DNA from: Ministeria vibrans ATCC 50519
Taxonomy: Eukaryota > Opisthokonta > Filasterea
Length of the DNA: 51,692 bases
NCBI GenBank assembly: GCA_943704425.1
Contig: CALSCP010000569.1
Coordinates: 2,217-53,908, forward strand
Reading direction: 5' to 3'
Position 1 is the stretch's first letter; each line of letters begins with the position of its first letter. The notes under the pieces were generated by a model. It worked only from the letters and a program-made list of their open reading frames with translations, was not told where the DNA came from and searched no databases. The translations under genes and the position numbers were made by a program. Shown piece after piece: positions 33,723-44,073 of the stretch.

Positions 33723-36700
33723 ATGTCTTTTAACATTGACGGACTTGTTCCAAAGGTAAACGAAAAACAAAAACATTTTACGGCCGTCTCAACCACTTCT
33801 GCGCCAGTCCGACACACGTGCCGATGTGTTCGTCAAGGAAAACCCCGATTGCGACGGGCGTCGTTCCATTGTTGCCATTTTTGATACGGTACACTAAATT
33901 TTGGTTTGGTCGTGAACAAACAAAAAAAAAAAAAAAGCTCAACCCGAAACGACTCGTCTCTCGTCCCTTGTAGGGCGTCGATCCCGCCGCACCCGGGCTT
34001 CAGCTGACCAGCGATGGCAAGCCCAAGATTGTCGACATTGTCGACGCGACGGGGAGCGGTAAACACAAAGCGATCGGATGCACTGAAGTTGACCTTCAAA
34101 TGTTTAGGAGATGTCGACATGTCGACACAGCGCACTCTGGCTGCCGGCCAGCACACGCTGACGGGTCTGACAGGACGAACACTGACCATTCCCCAGGGCT
34201 GGGCCAACCCGACCGGCGTGTTCCGTCTGGGGCTGAAGCGCGCCTTTGAGTTGATGCCGCACGGACTCGTCCATCGCATGTCGTCCGAAGTGCGCAAACC
34301 CATTGACAAGCTGGTGGAGCGCACTACGGCTGCGGCACAAAACCAAAATGTCAACGGCGACGGTGACGCGTCCGGTGACGCGACGGCCGCGCTGGACACG
34401 GTTGGATCGTTTGTGAAGAGCGACTCGGACGTGTGTGGCGCCGTGTACGACTGTCTCGTGTGGCACGACGGTGCGCACTGGCGGGCCTGTGTGGACACGT
34501 CGGAGTGTGGTGACCTGGCGGCTTGCCCTGCGCCTATGACAAACTTTGCTGTGGAGCGTCAGTACGCAACCTTTGGCGACGTCGACCTACTGACGTACTC
34601 AGTGAACATTTACGACGAAGGCGAAACACTCTCGATTGTGACCAATGCGGGGGCACACGGAACACACGTTGCCGCTATTGTTGCTGCCTACCACAAGGAC
34701 GTGCCGGAACGCAACGGAGTCGCACCGGGCGCACAGATTGTCGCTGTGAAGATTGGCGATTCGCGTCTGGGCTCGATGGAGACGGGCGTGGGCCTGGTGC
34801 GCGGTCTGGCACATGCGGTGCGCGCTGGCTGCGACATTGTCAATATGTCGTATGGCGAGGGCACACGCTCGCCCGAAGATGGGTTCTTTAGCAAGCAGAT
34901 TCGCCAGGCTGTGTTGCAGCACAACCTTGTGTTCGTGTCGAGTGCCGGCAACAACGGCTGCGCCCTCTCGACCTCCGGCTGTCCCGGCGGCTCCGACTCC
35001 ATGTGCATTGGTGTCGGTGCGTACGCGGCCCCCTCTATCATGGAATCGGGCTACTCCATGCGTGACAGTGTGCCCGGCTGCCAGTACACCTGGAGCTCAC
35101 GTGCGCCCGCGATCAACGGCACCCACAACGTCACCATCACCGCCCCCGGTGGCGCCATCACCTCCGTGCCTCCCTGGACACTGCGCCCCAGCCAGCTCAT
35201 GAACGGCACAAGCATGTCGTCACCGCACGCTGCCGGCTGTGTTGCTCTTATGGTCTCCGCTGCAAAGCACCGTGGCATACCCTGGACCCCTCATTCGGTG
35301 CGTCGCGCCCTTCAGGAAACTGCCGCGCCCATCGCCGGTACCACTCCCTGGGCGGTGGGTCGTGGCCTCATTGACGTGCACGAGGCGGTCGTTGCGCTCT
35401 GCGAGCGCATCAAGGACCACCTGCACTACGAGGTGACGGTGGCACGCAACGGCATGGCTGGTCGTGGCGTGTACCTGCGCGAGCGCCACGAGACGCACGC
35501 GAGCGAGACGGTCCACGTGCGAGTGGCGCCCGTGTTCACCGACGCAACACCTGCCGCAACCAAGGCTGCCTTTGAGCGTCGCATTGTCATGACCTCCTCT
35601 GTCGAGTGGGTGGTCGCCCCGCGCAATCTTGTGCTTGTCACGGACGGTCGTGAATTCGCCATTGAGGTGAAGCCGGGTGCTCTTGCGCACGGCTCGGGTG
35701 CACACTACGGTGAGATTGTGGGAAAGGATGCGGACACTTCCGAGATGCTCTTTATCGTGCCGGTGACTGTCATTCGGGCGCGCACAGAGAGCGATGCGGT
35801 CACCATTGATACCACCTTGGGCACCAGTGCTATCCATCGTGAGTTCCTGCCCGTGCCCGAGTCCGCCACTTGGGCCGAAATCACCGTCACCACGCACCCT
35901 CCATCTGCTGCAGCAGCCACGACGACGACGACCACCACCACCACCTTGGCTCAGGCAAGTAGCGTTGACGGTGGTGATGACAACAGTACCGACGAGTCGG
36001 ACCAGAGCACGCTGCGCATGATGGTGCATACGCTGCAACTTGTGCCAGGCATGAGCTTTCACGACACCGAGATGAAGAAGTACCTTTCGTTGTCGCGTAC
36101 GGGCGGGAGCGAGACACTGCGCACCTCAGTGCACGGCGGTCATGTAATGGAACTGGCGTTGGGGCGCTGGTGGGCCAACCTGGGCGATGCCTGTCGTGTC
36201 ACGGCCACCGTGCGTTTCCATGGTGTACGCACTGCCACCAACGGTGCAATGGGTCTGCATCTGCAGTCGAGTGTGGCGGCGACGCGCGTCGAGGTGTTTT
36301 CGCCACTGCGCGCCTGTTCACTCGAGTTCACGGGCTACCTTCAAGCGTGGCGACAGCCGTTGCGACCCGACACGGCCGATCTGCGCGCCATGGTGGGTAC
36401 ACGGGACGTGGTTCTCGACGACACACCCACCTACATGTTGCACTTGTCCTACTCGTTCACACAGACCGAAAGCGGCTCCGTCCTGCCCATTCTGCCTGTC
36501 TTCTCCGACCTTCTCTACGAGTCTTCGTTTTGGGCGCAGATGTGGACCATTTACGACAAGAGCAAACGACTGTGTGCTACCGGCGACGCATTTCCCTTCA
36601 ACTACAAGGGTGCCAGTACGCGCCTTGCCGCCGGCGACTACGAACTACACGTCATTTTGCGACACGCTTCTCGTGCGGCACTCGACAAGCTGCAGCACAC

Positions 36701-38013
36701 CACGGTGCAGTTGCATCGCGAACTGAGCAAGGAGATCTCGCTGTCCGCGTACAAGACGGAGAATGGGGCGCTCTCGGGTAGCGACTCCTTCAGCGTGCGC
36801 TCGCTGCTTCGCAATCAATCAGCGGCGCTCTTTGTTGCGCCACCGTCCACATCGCAGCTACCCTCAGGCTGTACGCCTGGCTGCAGTTTGGAAGGCTGGT
36901 GTACGTTTATGAAGCGGCCCACGAGCAGCGCGGGTGCTGTCGACGGAAAGAGTGGCGCGCTCACCAAGCGACCCGTTGGCGCCGATTCGGTGCGACTGCA
37001 CGTTGACATTGCACACGTGAAAAAGGGCGCCGCCAAGAAGAAGGGCGACAAGTCGGGGAGTGGCGACGAGACGACGAAATCTGAGTCGATGCGGCTGGTG
37101 ACGTCGGCCGGCGAAGTTGCCGAGACGGAGGCAGAGGTAACGGCGACGGTAATGGAGCACACAGACAAGTTTTTGTTGGCCTGTGGCTACATGGGTGTGG
37201 AAGCGGAGTTTCCCGATGACGAACGTGCGGCTGTCGGCGACGATGAGATTGTCGAAGTGGTACGCGACGCACAGGTGGCCTGGTTGCGCAAGAACCGCAC
37301 GGGCGCGGGCAAACGCGGTGTCTGGCTGGCGCTGTACTGGAAACTGGTGTGCTTGCATCCGCGTCACTTGCCGCTGCTCTGCGAGGGACTTCGCTTTGCC
37401 GAGGCGCTCAAATCAAGCGAGGCGGAAACGGATGCGCGCACGGCGGTGCTTGCCGCGGGCGATGCGGTTCTGGCGGTGATTGACCGAAGACAGCTGGCTG
37501 AGTACTTTGGGGTACTGACGCCCGAAGGGGGAGACGCGACGCCGGAAGGCAAACAACGCACGGCGGAGCGTGACGCAGTCGTGGAGGCATTGCATGCGCA
37601 GGCGAAGACGCATTTGGCGCGCAAGTCAGACACGTCGATTGGCGGCAGTGTGGACACGGCGGCGGACAGTGCGGTTGCGTTTGAGGGAACACTGCGAGAG
37701 CTGAAGAAGTGGTGCAAGATGACGGATGCGCGTACGCTGGTGCTGCATTTGCGCTCGGAGGAGGCACACGGGCACTTTGCGTCTGTGCTAAAAGAACTCG
37801 ACAAGTCATCGAGCGCCAGCACTTTGGAGGCGCAGCTCAGTCGAAAGGAGATTCTCTTATGGAAGGTAATGGACTAGAATGGAGTGGAATTGGAAAATAA
37901 ACGGGGCCTTGTAGATTCGACTGATGGAGAAACTGGGGTGGAATGAGCTTGTGGCGAATGAAAAGGCATGGTTGCCATTCCGCTGTCGAGAGACACTCCC
38001 GCGACTGTACTGA
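33723..38013 (+). CDS. TPP2: Tripeptidyl peptidase II
   Basis: Exons 33723-33755, 33808-33888, 33974-34058, 34108-37865 and 37915-38013; 1351 residues (about 1250 in human). The start [11 protein letters not shown] matches the FHGLLPK start of animal TPP II. The subtilisin triad is intact: Asp in AIFDTGVDP, His in [10 protein letters not shown] and Ser in [12 protein letters not shown], with oxyanion Asn in SSAGNNG. Other signatures are [56 protein letters not shown] and ARWWAN-like RWWANLGDA. The enzyme forms giant cytosolic complexes that trim tripeptides from peptides released by the proteasome. The central loop between the two halves is enlarged and Lys/Ser-rich. The last exon encodes the conserved LMEKLGWNE...WLP C-terminus. 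The gene converges on the SH3BP5-like gene with 168 bp between stops. Confidence 0.98.
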
Positions 38014-38181
38014 GAGTGAGAAGGGTTAATGTTTGTGTGTGTTGTGTGTGTGTAGGTGTGGCTGTTTTTAATACAGATAGTATGGATATTTCTGTTGACA
38101 CTCGTTCCTTTATAGTCTTCGACTCGCGTTGGCAATATCCATTTTCAAACATATAATTATGGAGTAGGATTTTAAAATAGT

Positions 38182-38606
38182 TCAGTGGATCTCTCTTCTC
38201 TGTCGCTGCACTGACTCCGACACGTCCATGCTGGGCTGGCGGTTGGCAAGGGGGCTGGTAGGTTCAGGGAGACTAGTGTTGACAGGATCGACTCCTCCTT
38301 TACTCTGCCTGCGTCGCATTGCCGTGATGTCGTCCTCTGCCTCCTCGTCCACCCTCGCAGGACCCCCTGTCGATGTGCTCACCCGCGGCGGGAGCACCAA
38401 GACCGTTTCGCTAACTGTGCTCGCCCGTCGCTCCTCACCATTCGCGTGCTCAGGCACTGTCCCGTCGGTTGCTGTACTCCCTTCAATCCCGTGCTTTTCG
38501 TTGTGTCGTCGTTGGTGGATCTCCTCACTAAACCACACACAAAAAAAATGATAAGAGGTCGGGGGAGAGAAAGCCTGTGTGCGTGTACATGTGTCTTTGT
38601 CTTTGT

Positions 38607-38680
<74 letters not shown>

Positions 38681-38690
38681 NNNNNNNNNN

Positions 38691-38767
<77 letters not shown>

Positions 38768-40445
38768 TATGTCTTGTGTGTGTGTGTGTGTGTGTGTTTC
38801 TTTTTTGGTTGGTGTGTGCGTGGTGTGTTTGTCTGTGGGCGTTTTGCACTGACCTGATTGCATTAAGTTTGTTGAGGTGCTCTTTCACGGCACTCTTGGC
38901 CCCCACATACTTTTGTTCAATGTTCCGCGCCCGTTGAAGTGCCTCTTCGCGCAATGACTTGGCCTAAGTGCACAAGACAACAGTATCATAATAATATGAA
39001 TTTACGCTCGCTACGTGTGTCTGATTGTTACGCGTTCTCTAGCTTCCATGTATGGTTTGGCCTTGGCAATGGCACGCTTGAACTGCGATGCCAGACGCGC
39101 AATGTCCGTCTTAAACTGCTGTACGTCGTCGGAGAGGCGACAAAACTCGGCATAGGCTCGTTCACGCTGGGACTCGGCGAGTGCGACGCACTTGACACGT
39201 GCGCTGAGCTCCGTTTGAGCGTGTGCAGTAAAGACAGTGCGTCCCGACTCAATGTCTTCCTCGAGTGTTCGCACTGCCTTGCGTGCAATGTGGTGCTGCT
39301 CCTGCGCCAGTTGAAATGCGTTTGCCGCGACTGAGGCCGCCTCTTGAAGCTGAGTGGCGACTAGCAGTCTAACGGGTGGGCGTGTGTGAGTCAAGGCTTA
39401 CCTCTTTTGTGTTCTTTCCAGCTTTGTGTCATTACTTTGCATAGTATGGGCGTGCTTTGGCAATGTTTTTGCGCTGTTTCTTGGCGAGGTCGGTCAGCTG
39501 TTGCTCGGTGATGAGCCCCACTCGACGGTAGTGCGTGCGCGCAACGTCCAGGTCCAGTTCGAGCCGATTCACTGTGTCCGTGCCACTGTTGAGTGCCTCG
39601 AGAACACCCTCAACGCGCGAATCCACCGGCTCGTGAGCGTATTCGTCGTCGTCCGACAGCCCCGCACGGTCGTCGTCTGCTCCTTCTGCTTCTTCTGCAG
39701 TCTCGTCGTTCTCTTCGGGCAGTGTGTCTGATCGAGGAGTGTGTTCGTGACGGTGGGCGGGAACAGAGGACGAGAGACGCGAGCGGGCCACATCAACAAG
39801 TTCTCGTTGCTTTGCTGCGTCCGCCTTGTGTGCTGCGAGTCGGCGATCGTCGTCAGTGTGGTCGGGCGCGCGTGCTTCCCGTTCAAACTCGGCTTCGACA
39901 TCAACATCCGCTTCCTCGTCCACAGCAGTGTCCACAGCGTCGCCCTCGTCGCCTGCATCTCCGTCTACGTCTGCGTCGAGGGGCTCGTCGTCCTCCTTGT
40001 CCGTGTCGACCCGAATGGGCGAAGGAGGCACAAGTTCGTCGGGAAATTTGGAGAGGGTGCTCTGGACAGCGCCTGGGGCGGCAGCCAGCGGTCCTCGTTC
40101 GCCGCCGCTGTTCTCTTTGTGATGTGTGTGCACAGCAGGAGCGTCGGGAGGCACTGATGCGTCCTCGTTGCGCCTTGGCACTGCGCTGGAGGGCACGTCG
40201 ACATTGTTTTCGTCTGTCGCCTCGTCGCCATCGGCCGGTTCGACCGGATCCTCGACGGGATCCTCCAACGACGCCGCGGTCGTCGGCAGAGAGGAGGACG
40301 GCCCGTCGGGGGCATCGGCTGTGGCACTGGCGGCAGTGTTGTCGTCATCATTGTTGATTTCCACATCGTTTGCGCATTCTTCCTCTGTCGTCGTCACAGC
40401 ACCAACAGCGGCAGCCACAGGTGGCGATTCTTCAGTGTCCGACAT
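38182..40445 (-). CDS. SH3BP5-like protein (Rab11 guanine nucleotide exchange factor family)
   Basis: Exons on the minus strand: 40445-39436, 39368-39032, 38963-38854 and 38527-38182; 600 residues. About 280 N-terminal residues are acidic and disordered. The conserved coiled-coil core follows: VNRLELDLDVARTHYRR, then IAKARPYYA, the second helix (RTLEEDIESGRTVFTAHAQ), AIAKAKPYMEAR, and LNKLNAI joined across the last intron to SEEIHQRR. This order and spacing match SH3BP5/REI-1, whose V-shaped coiled coil activates Rab11 on recycling membranes. The low-complexity C-terminus is Ser/Thr/Pro-rich. The last intron contains a (GT)n microsatellite and the assembly gap, but its ends are on solid sequence and the phase is kept, so the gene model does not depend on the gap. 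Confidence 0.93.
38601..38797 (+). repeat. (GT)n microsatellite with a 10-N assembly gap
   Basis: A near-perfect GT run inside the last intron of the SH3BP5-like gene, broken by N at 38681-38690. The true repeat length is unknown, because assemblers collapse or gap such runs. Confidence 0.98.
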
Positions 40446-40787
40446 GTAATGTTACAATAAATGAAAAATAGGATTAATAGAGAATCAACTATCAAGTTAT
40501 TCGAGAGCAGTACTCACTGTCATATACGAACAAATAGCACAAGAATGAAAAATAATAATAATTATTATTATTATTATGTGCTGCTTTGTTTTGTATATAG
40601 TCTTGTTTGAGTTGTTTCGGCATTTAGTACAGCTGTCGATTCTCTATTTTGTATTATTATTATTGTTATTATTATTATTGTTATTATTATTATTGTTATT
40701 ATTATTATTGTTATTATTATTATTATTATTGTTATTATTATTATCAAAGAAAGATCAAAAGAGTTACATTTTACAGGATTCAGTTGG
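40446..40787. other. Spacer rich in TTA/TTG repeats (342 bp)
   Basis: This lies between the start of the SH3BP5-like gene and the stop of the zinc-finger gene, both on the minus strand. From about 40549 to 40744 it is a trinucleotide array, mostly TTA with TTG interruptions every 12-18 nt. It should contain the promoter of the SH3BP5-like gene in its left part. Confidence 0.7.
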
Positions 40788-43505
40788 TCATAAGTCACAA
40801 AAGGCGTCTCGACAGCGCTGAGAGTGGGAGCGCGCAAGAAAGACGGGGGTGCGACCACGGTCACGACGAGGAGAAGGAGTAGGGGTAGACACGGGTAGAC
40901 GATCGACGACTTTGTCAAGGCGCGACGGACGACGGAGGTTGAGGAGAGGAGGAGCAAAGGCGGGCAGAGCGGGAGGAGGAGGGAGGTGACGAGGATAGTA
41001 GGCAGCAGGGAGAGAATTTTGGGGCGGACGAGGGTAGTAGGCAGCAGGAAGAAGGGGAGGAGGAGCGTGATGATGCTGCTGGGGGTAAAGGGGAGGATGA
41101 TGGTGCGGGTAGTGTTGGGGATGAGGACGAGGGAGGTCTGTCTGGGTGGCAATGGTACGGAAAATGGTGTTTGGAGGTGGGCGGGAGGGGGCACGCGTGG
41201 TCGTGGTGGTGGCCGAAATGGGGTTGGGCGGAAGTGAATTGGGGTGAGGAGCGGGTCTGGAGAGACGATGAGGAGGAGAAGGAGCAGTAGTGGCAGCAGA
41301 AGCAGCAGTAGCAGTGGCAGCAGAAGCAGCAGAAGCAGCAGACATTGCAGTGGAAAAAGAAAAGATGGGCGGTTGGTTGCTGGTCGTCTTCTTCTTGCTC
41401 TGCTTTGGTGCAGTGGAAGTCTCTTGTTGGGGTTCGCTCTGGTGTTGCGTCACCGCGCGTCTGAGTTTTTGTTCGATTTCGGCGCGTCTGCGCTTGGTCA
41501 TGTACGGGCGGCGGATGCGTCTGCCGTCGGGATGAGTTAGGGGCACGAGGGGAGGCAGGAGGGCAAGCGTAGTCTCAAGGAGGGCACGGTCGATCGTGGG
41601 TGGTGGGGTGGGGTCGCCGGGGAGGCAGTCGGCGACGACGGTGGCCGGGTGGCGGCCCTTGGCGTCTGCGTCGAGCGCGTACTCGATCGGGTGGCGGCGC
41701 AGTGCCTTGGTCCCGTAGCAGCGACTCAGATGCGACACCTGCATTTCGTAGTGGCGCACAGAGAAGCCGCCGTTGAGAAAGTGACGCATGATGTGCTTGA
41801 TGAAGCGCGCGCGGGTTGTCGATTCGGTGTCGTTGACGAGGGTGTAGCGACAGTCGTTGAGGCGACAGCGTGACGGGTGCTGGTCAATCTGGCGCAGGTG
41901 CGCAACGCAGATGTGGTCGACAAGGTTGTCGAGAATGGCAAGACCACAGCCGCGCCAAGGACACCGCACGTTCGCAATGGGACCGACGTGCGTGGCGCTG
42001 CCCGGGTAGTAGTAGTGGCGCAGCAACAACGCCTGGTCGACGTAGACACGACAGCCGCCCTTACCCAGGTGGTGGATGAGGTGTAGAGACAGTGGGGGCG
42101 CCCCCTTGCACACCACGCCTTTGCATGCGCCCCACCGGCATTCAAATCCCGCGCTTGTTTTCACAATGTGCTGCTCCGCCACGTGTACTGCGATGTTGCT
42201 CACCTCCACGCCGTAATCGGCACATCCGTGCCACTGACACTTGCCGCTCCGCCCGTGCTCGGCATCCGTCGTCAGCTTGTTGGGCGGCAGGCTCAGCGCG
42301 GTCTCCGACGCAGCGGGCGACGCTGCATCCTCCAGACGGATACCGTCAACTCGCGTCGACTCCTTGAAGGCCCGTCGGTCCTGTTTGAAGGCGTTTGGCG
42401 GTGCTTTGGGAACGGGCACCTTGAGCGTGTGGGAGCCACGGCCCAGCAACGCCAGCGATGCAGCCACAGTGGACGCGCTCGCAGCTGCAGAGTGGGACAC
42501 AGTGGATGGTGCGGGGTAAGGAGCATACCGATGCTGCTGCTGCTGCTGATGTTGGCGTTGTCTGGGGTGCTTCTGTTTGCCTCGTCCACTGATGTTGTCC
42601 TCCTCAAAATCATCATCGTCCTCCTCTTCGCTGTTGTCGTCGTCGTCGTCGTCGTCGTCGTCTTCGTCAAACTCGTCATCCAGCTCCGAACTGTCACTTG
42701 ACTCACTCACGTCCTCGTCACTCTCAATACGAAACTCACTGTCGTCGCCGTCGTCGTCCACAACACGACGTCGCTTGCCGCCCAGCAGCCGCTTCTTCCG
42801 CTGCGCCTCCGCCTCTCCAGCCTTTCCCCGATTGCCGTCTTCATCACTCTCGCCACTGCTCTTTCCGCTGCTGCTGTGCTCCGACGCACTGTGGACAATG
42901 AGAATGCGAGCCTTTTCAGCGGCCTTGGCGGCAGCCGCGCGTTTCCGTCGCCCGACCTCGCTCGCCGCTTCCTTGTCCGGCGCCGTTGTTGCTGCTGCTG
43001 CTGCTGCTGTGGTCGCTGCGGGGGCGTTGGGAGTCGACGTGGCCTTCTGGGGGGAGCGCGCAAGCGAGCGAGGGGCTCTTGAAGAGGGAGTTTCGCGAGC
43101 GCGCGAAATTGGCGCGCGTTTTGGAGGAGGCGACTGTTGGGTCTCGCTGCGCAATTCGGAGCGCTCAGTGGCCACCTTGCGTCGAGGGGAGCGTCGGGGG
43201 GAGAGTAGGGACTCATCCACATCGGAGACGTGCGCGTCGGAGAAGTCGTTGCTCTCCAGGCGATCGGCGTTGTCGCTGCCGACTTGGCGCTCGTCGTCGC
43301 CAAGCTCGTCGACTGCTGCGCTTGCGCGTCCCATTCTTGACGGCAGTTTCGGGGTAGCTCCCGGCTCGATTGCGGTGTACAGGCTGCCACGAGAGCCGCC
43401 TGAGCGACGGGGAGTCATCACCGGCGTTGCGGCTTGGCGACGTCGCAGAGTCACCGACGAGGGTGTGGCCAGGGGCAAGTCGTCGTCGGTGTGGCCGCCA
43501 GGCAT
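40788..43505 (-). CDS. C2H2-type zinc-finger protein with acidic and low-complexity flanks
   Basis: A single exon of 905 residues. The N-terminal 300 residues are Ser/Arg/Lys-rich with nuclear-localisation-like clusters (GRRKRAAAAK, GGKRRRVVDDD) and then a long Asp/Glu run. From about residue 420 come zinc-finger-like units: CQWHGC...HVAEQH, CRWGAC...HLIHH, CPWRGC...HICVAH and CRLNDC...HIMRH. The CxxxxC spacing with Trp recalls Gli/Zic or AEBP2-type fingers. The C-terminal 250 residues are Pro/His/Tyr/Ala-rich. I infer a nuclear DNA- or chromatin-binding protein. I cannot name an orthologue. It is one of two uninterrupted long coding exons in the window over 2.5 kb without an intron upstream. 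Confidence 0.88.
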   Translation of the reverse strand: MPGGHTDDDLPLATPSSVTLRRRQAATPVMTPRRSGGSRGSLYTAIEPGATPKLPSRMGRASAAVDELGDDERQVGSDNADRLESNDFSDAHVSDVDESLLSPRRSPRRKVATERSELRSETQQSPPPKRAPISRARETPSSRAPRSLARSPQKATSTPNAPAATTAAAAAATTAPDKEAASEVGRRKRAAAAKAAEKARILIVHSASEHSSSGKSSGESDEDGNRGKAGEAEAQRKKRLLGGKRRRVVDDDGDDSEFRIESDEDVSESSDSSELDDEFDEDDDDDDDDDNSEEEDDDDFEEDNISGRGKQKHPRQRQHQQQQQHRYAPYPAPSTVSHSAAASASTVAASLALLGRGSHTLKVPVPKAPPNAFKQDRRAFKESTRVDGIRLEDAASPAASETALSLPPNKLTTDAEHGRSGKCQWHGCADYGVEVSNIAVHVAEQHIVKTSAGFECRWGACKGVVCKGAPPLSLHLIHHLGKGGCRVYVDQALLLRHYYYPGSATHVGPIANVRCPWRGCGLAILDNLVDHICVAHLRQIDQHPSRCRLNDCRYTLVNDTESTTRARFIKHIMRHFLNGGFSVRHYEMQVSHLSRCYGTKALRRHPIEYALDADAKGRHPATVVADCLPGDPTPPPTIDRALLETTLALLPPLVPLTHPDGRRIRRPYMTKRRRAEIEQKLRRAVTQHQSEPQQETSTAPKQSKKKTTSNQPPIFSFSTAMSAASAASAATATAASAATTAPSPPHRLSRPAPHPNSLPPNPISATTTTTRAPSRPPPNTIFRTIATQTDLPRPHPQHYPHHHPPLYPQQHHHAPPPLLPAAYYPRPPQNSLPAAYYPRHLPPPPALPAFAPPLLNLRRPSRLDKVVDRLPVSTPTPSPRRDRGRTPVFLARSHSQRCRDAFCDL

Positions 43506-43698
43506 GGCTGATGTAAGACGAGCGAAATAAAGTTGAAATAGCTAGAGAATTAGAGATGACTGATGAGTAGTACTTTGTTAGTCGAAAAGTGAAAACTTGA
43601 AATTCTATTAAATTATTTATTATTCCATTAAATTATTTCTCTTCCTTGTGGAGCGACCATAAAGACATTGCAGAGACGTAGCGACTAGCGTTGTCGAA

Positions 43699-44024
43699 AT
43701 GCGGGGGTTGTTTTGGATTGGATTGTGTGTGTTGGCAGTGGCAGGATGTGCTCTCTCGGCGGACGACGAGGTTGCGCCGGGCGGCTCGTGTGCCGCCGAC
43801 GACCATAGTACGCTGGGGCGCCAGGGGAGAGATAGATAGAGAGAGAGAGCGAGAGAGGGAGAGAGAGAGGAGAGAAAGGAGACACAAAGGAGAAAAAGGA
43901 GAGTGGCGTTCGAGTGCCACCTCTGCTTAAAAAGACTCGACTGCAGAGGCAACGTCTGATTCGCAAGGGGTGTCGTCTACGAGAGGGTCCTGTGTGACGA
44001 CTGGCGTGCGCCGGTGACTTGTTC

Positions 44025-44073
<49 letters not shown>

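Noticed and set aside
34014-34107. Start of the long TPP II ORF at 34014 ([13 protein letters not shown])
   Set aside because: This is intron and wrong-frame exon sequence. The true N-terminus uses exons at 33723, 33808 and 33974, which restore the catalytic Asp region.
38446-38954. Cys/Val and His/Thr repeat ORFs around the N gap
   Set aside because: Translations of the (GT)n microsatellite in the last intron of the SH3BP5-like gene.
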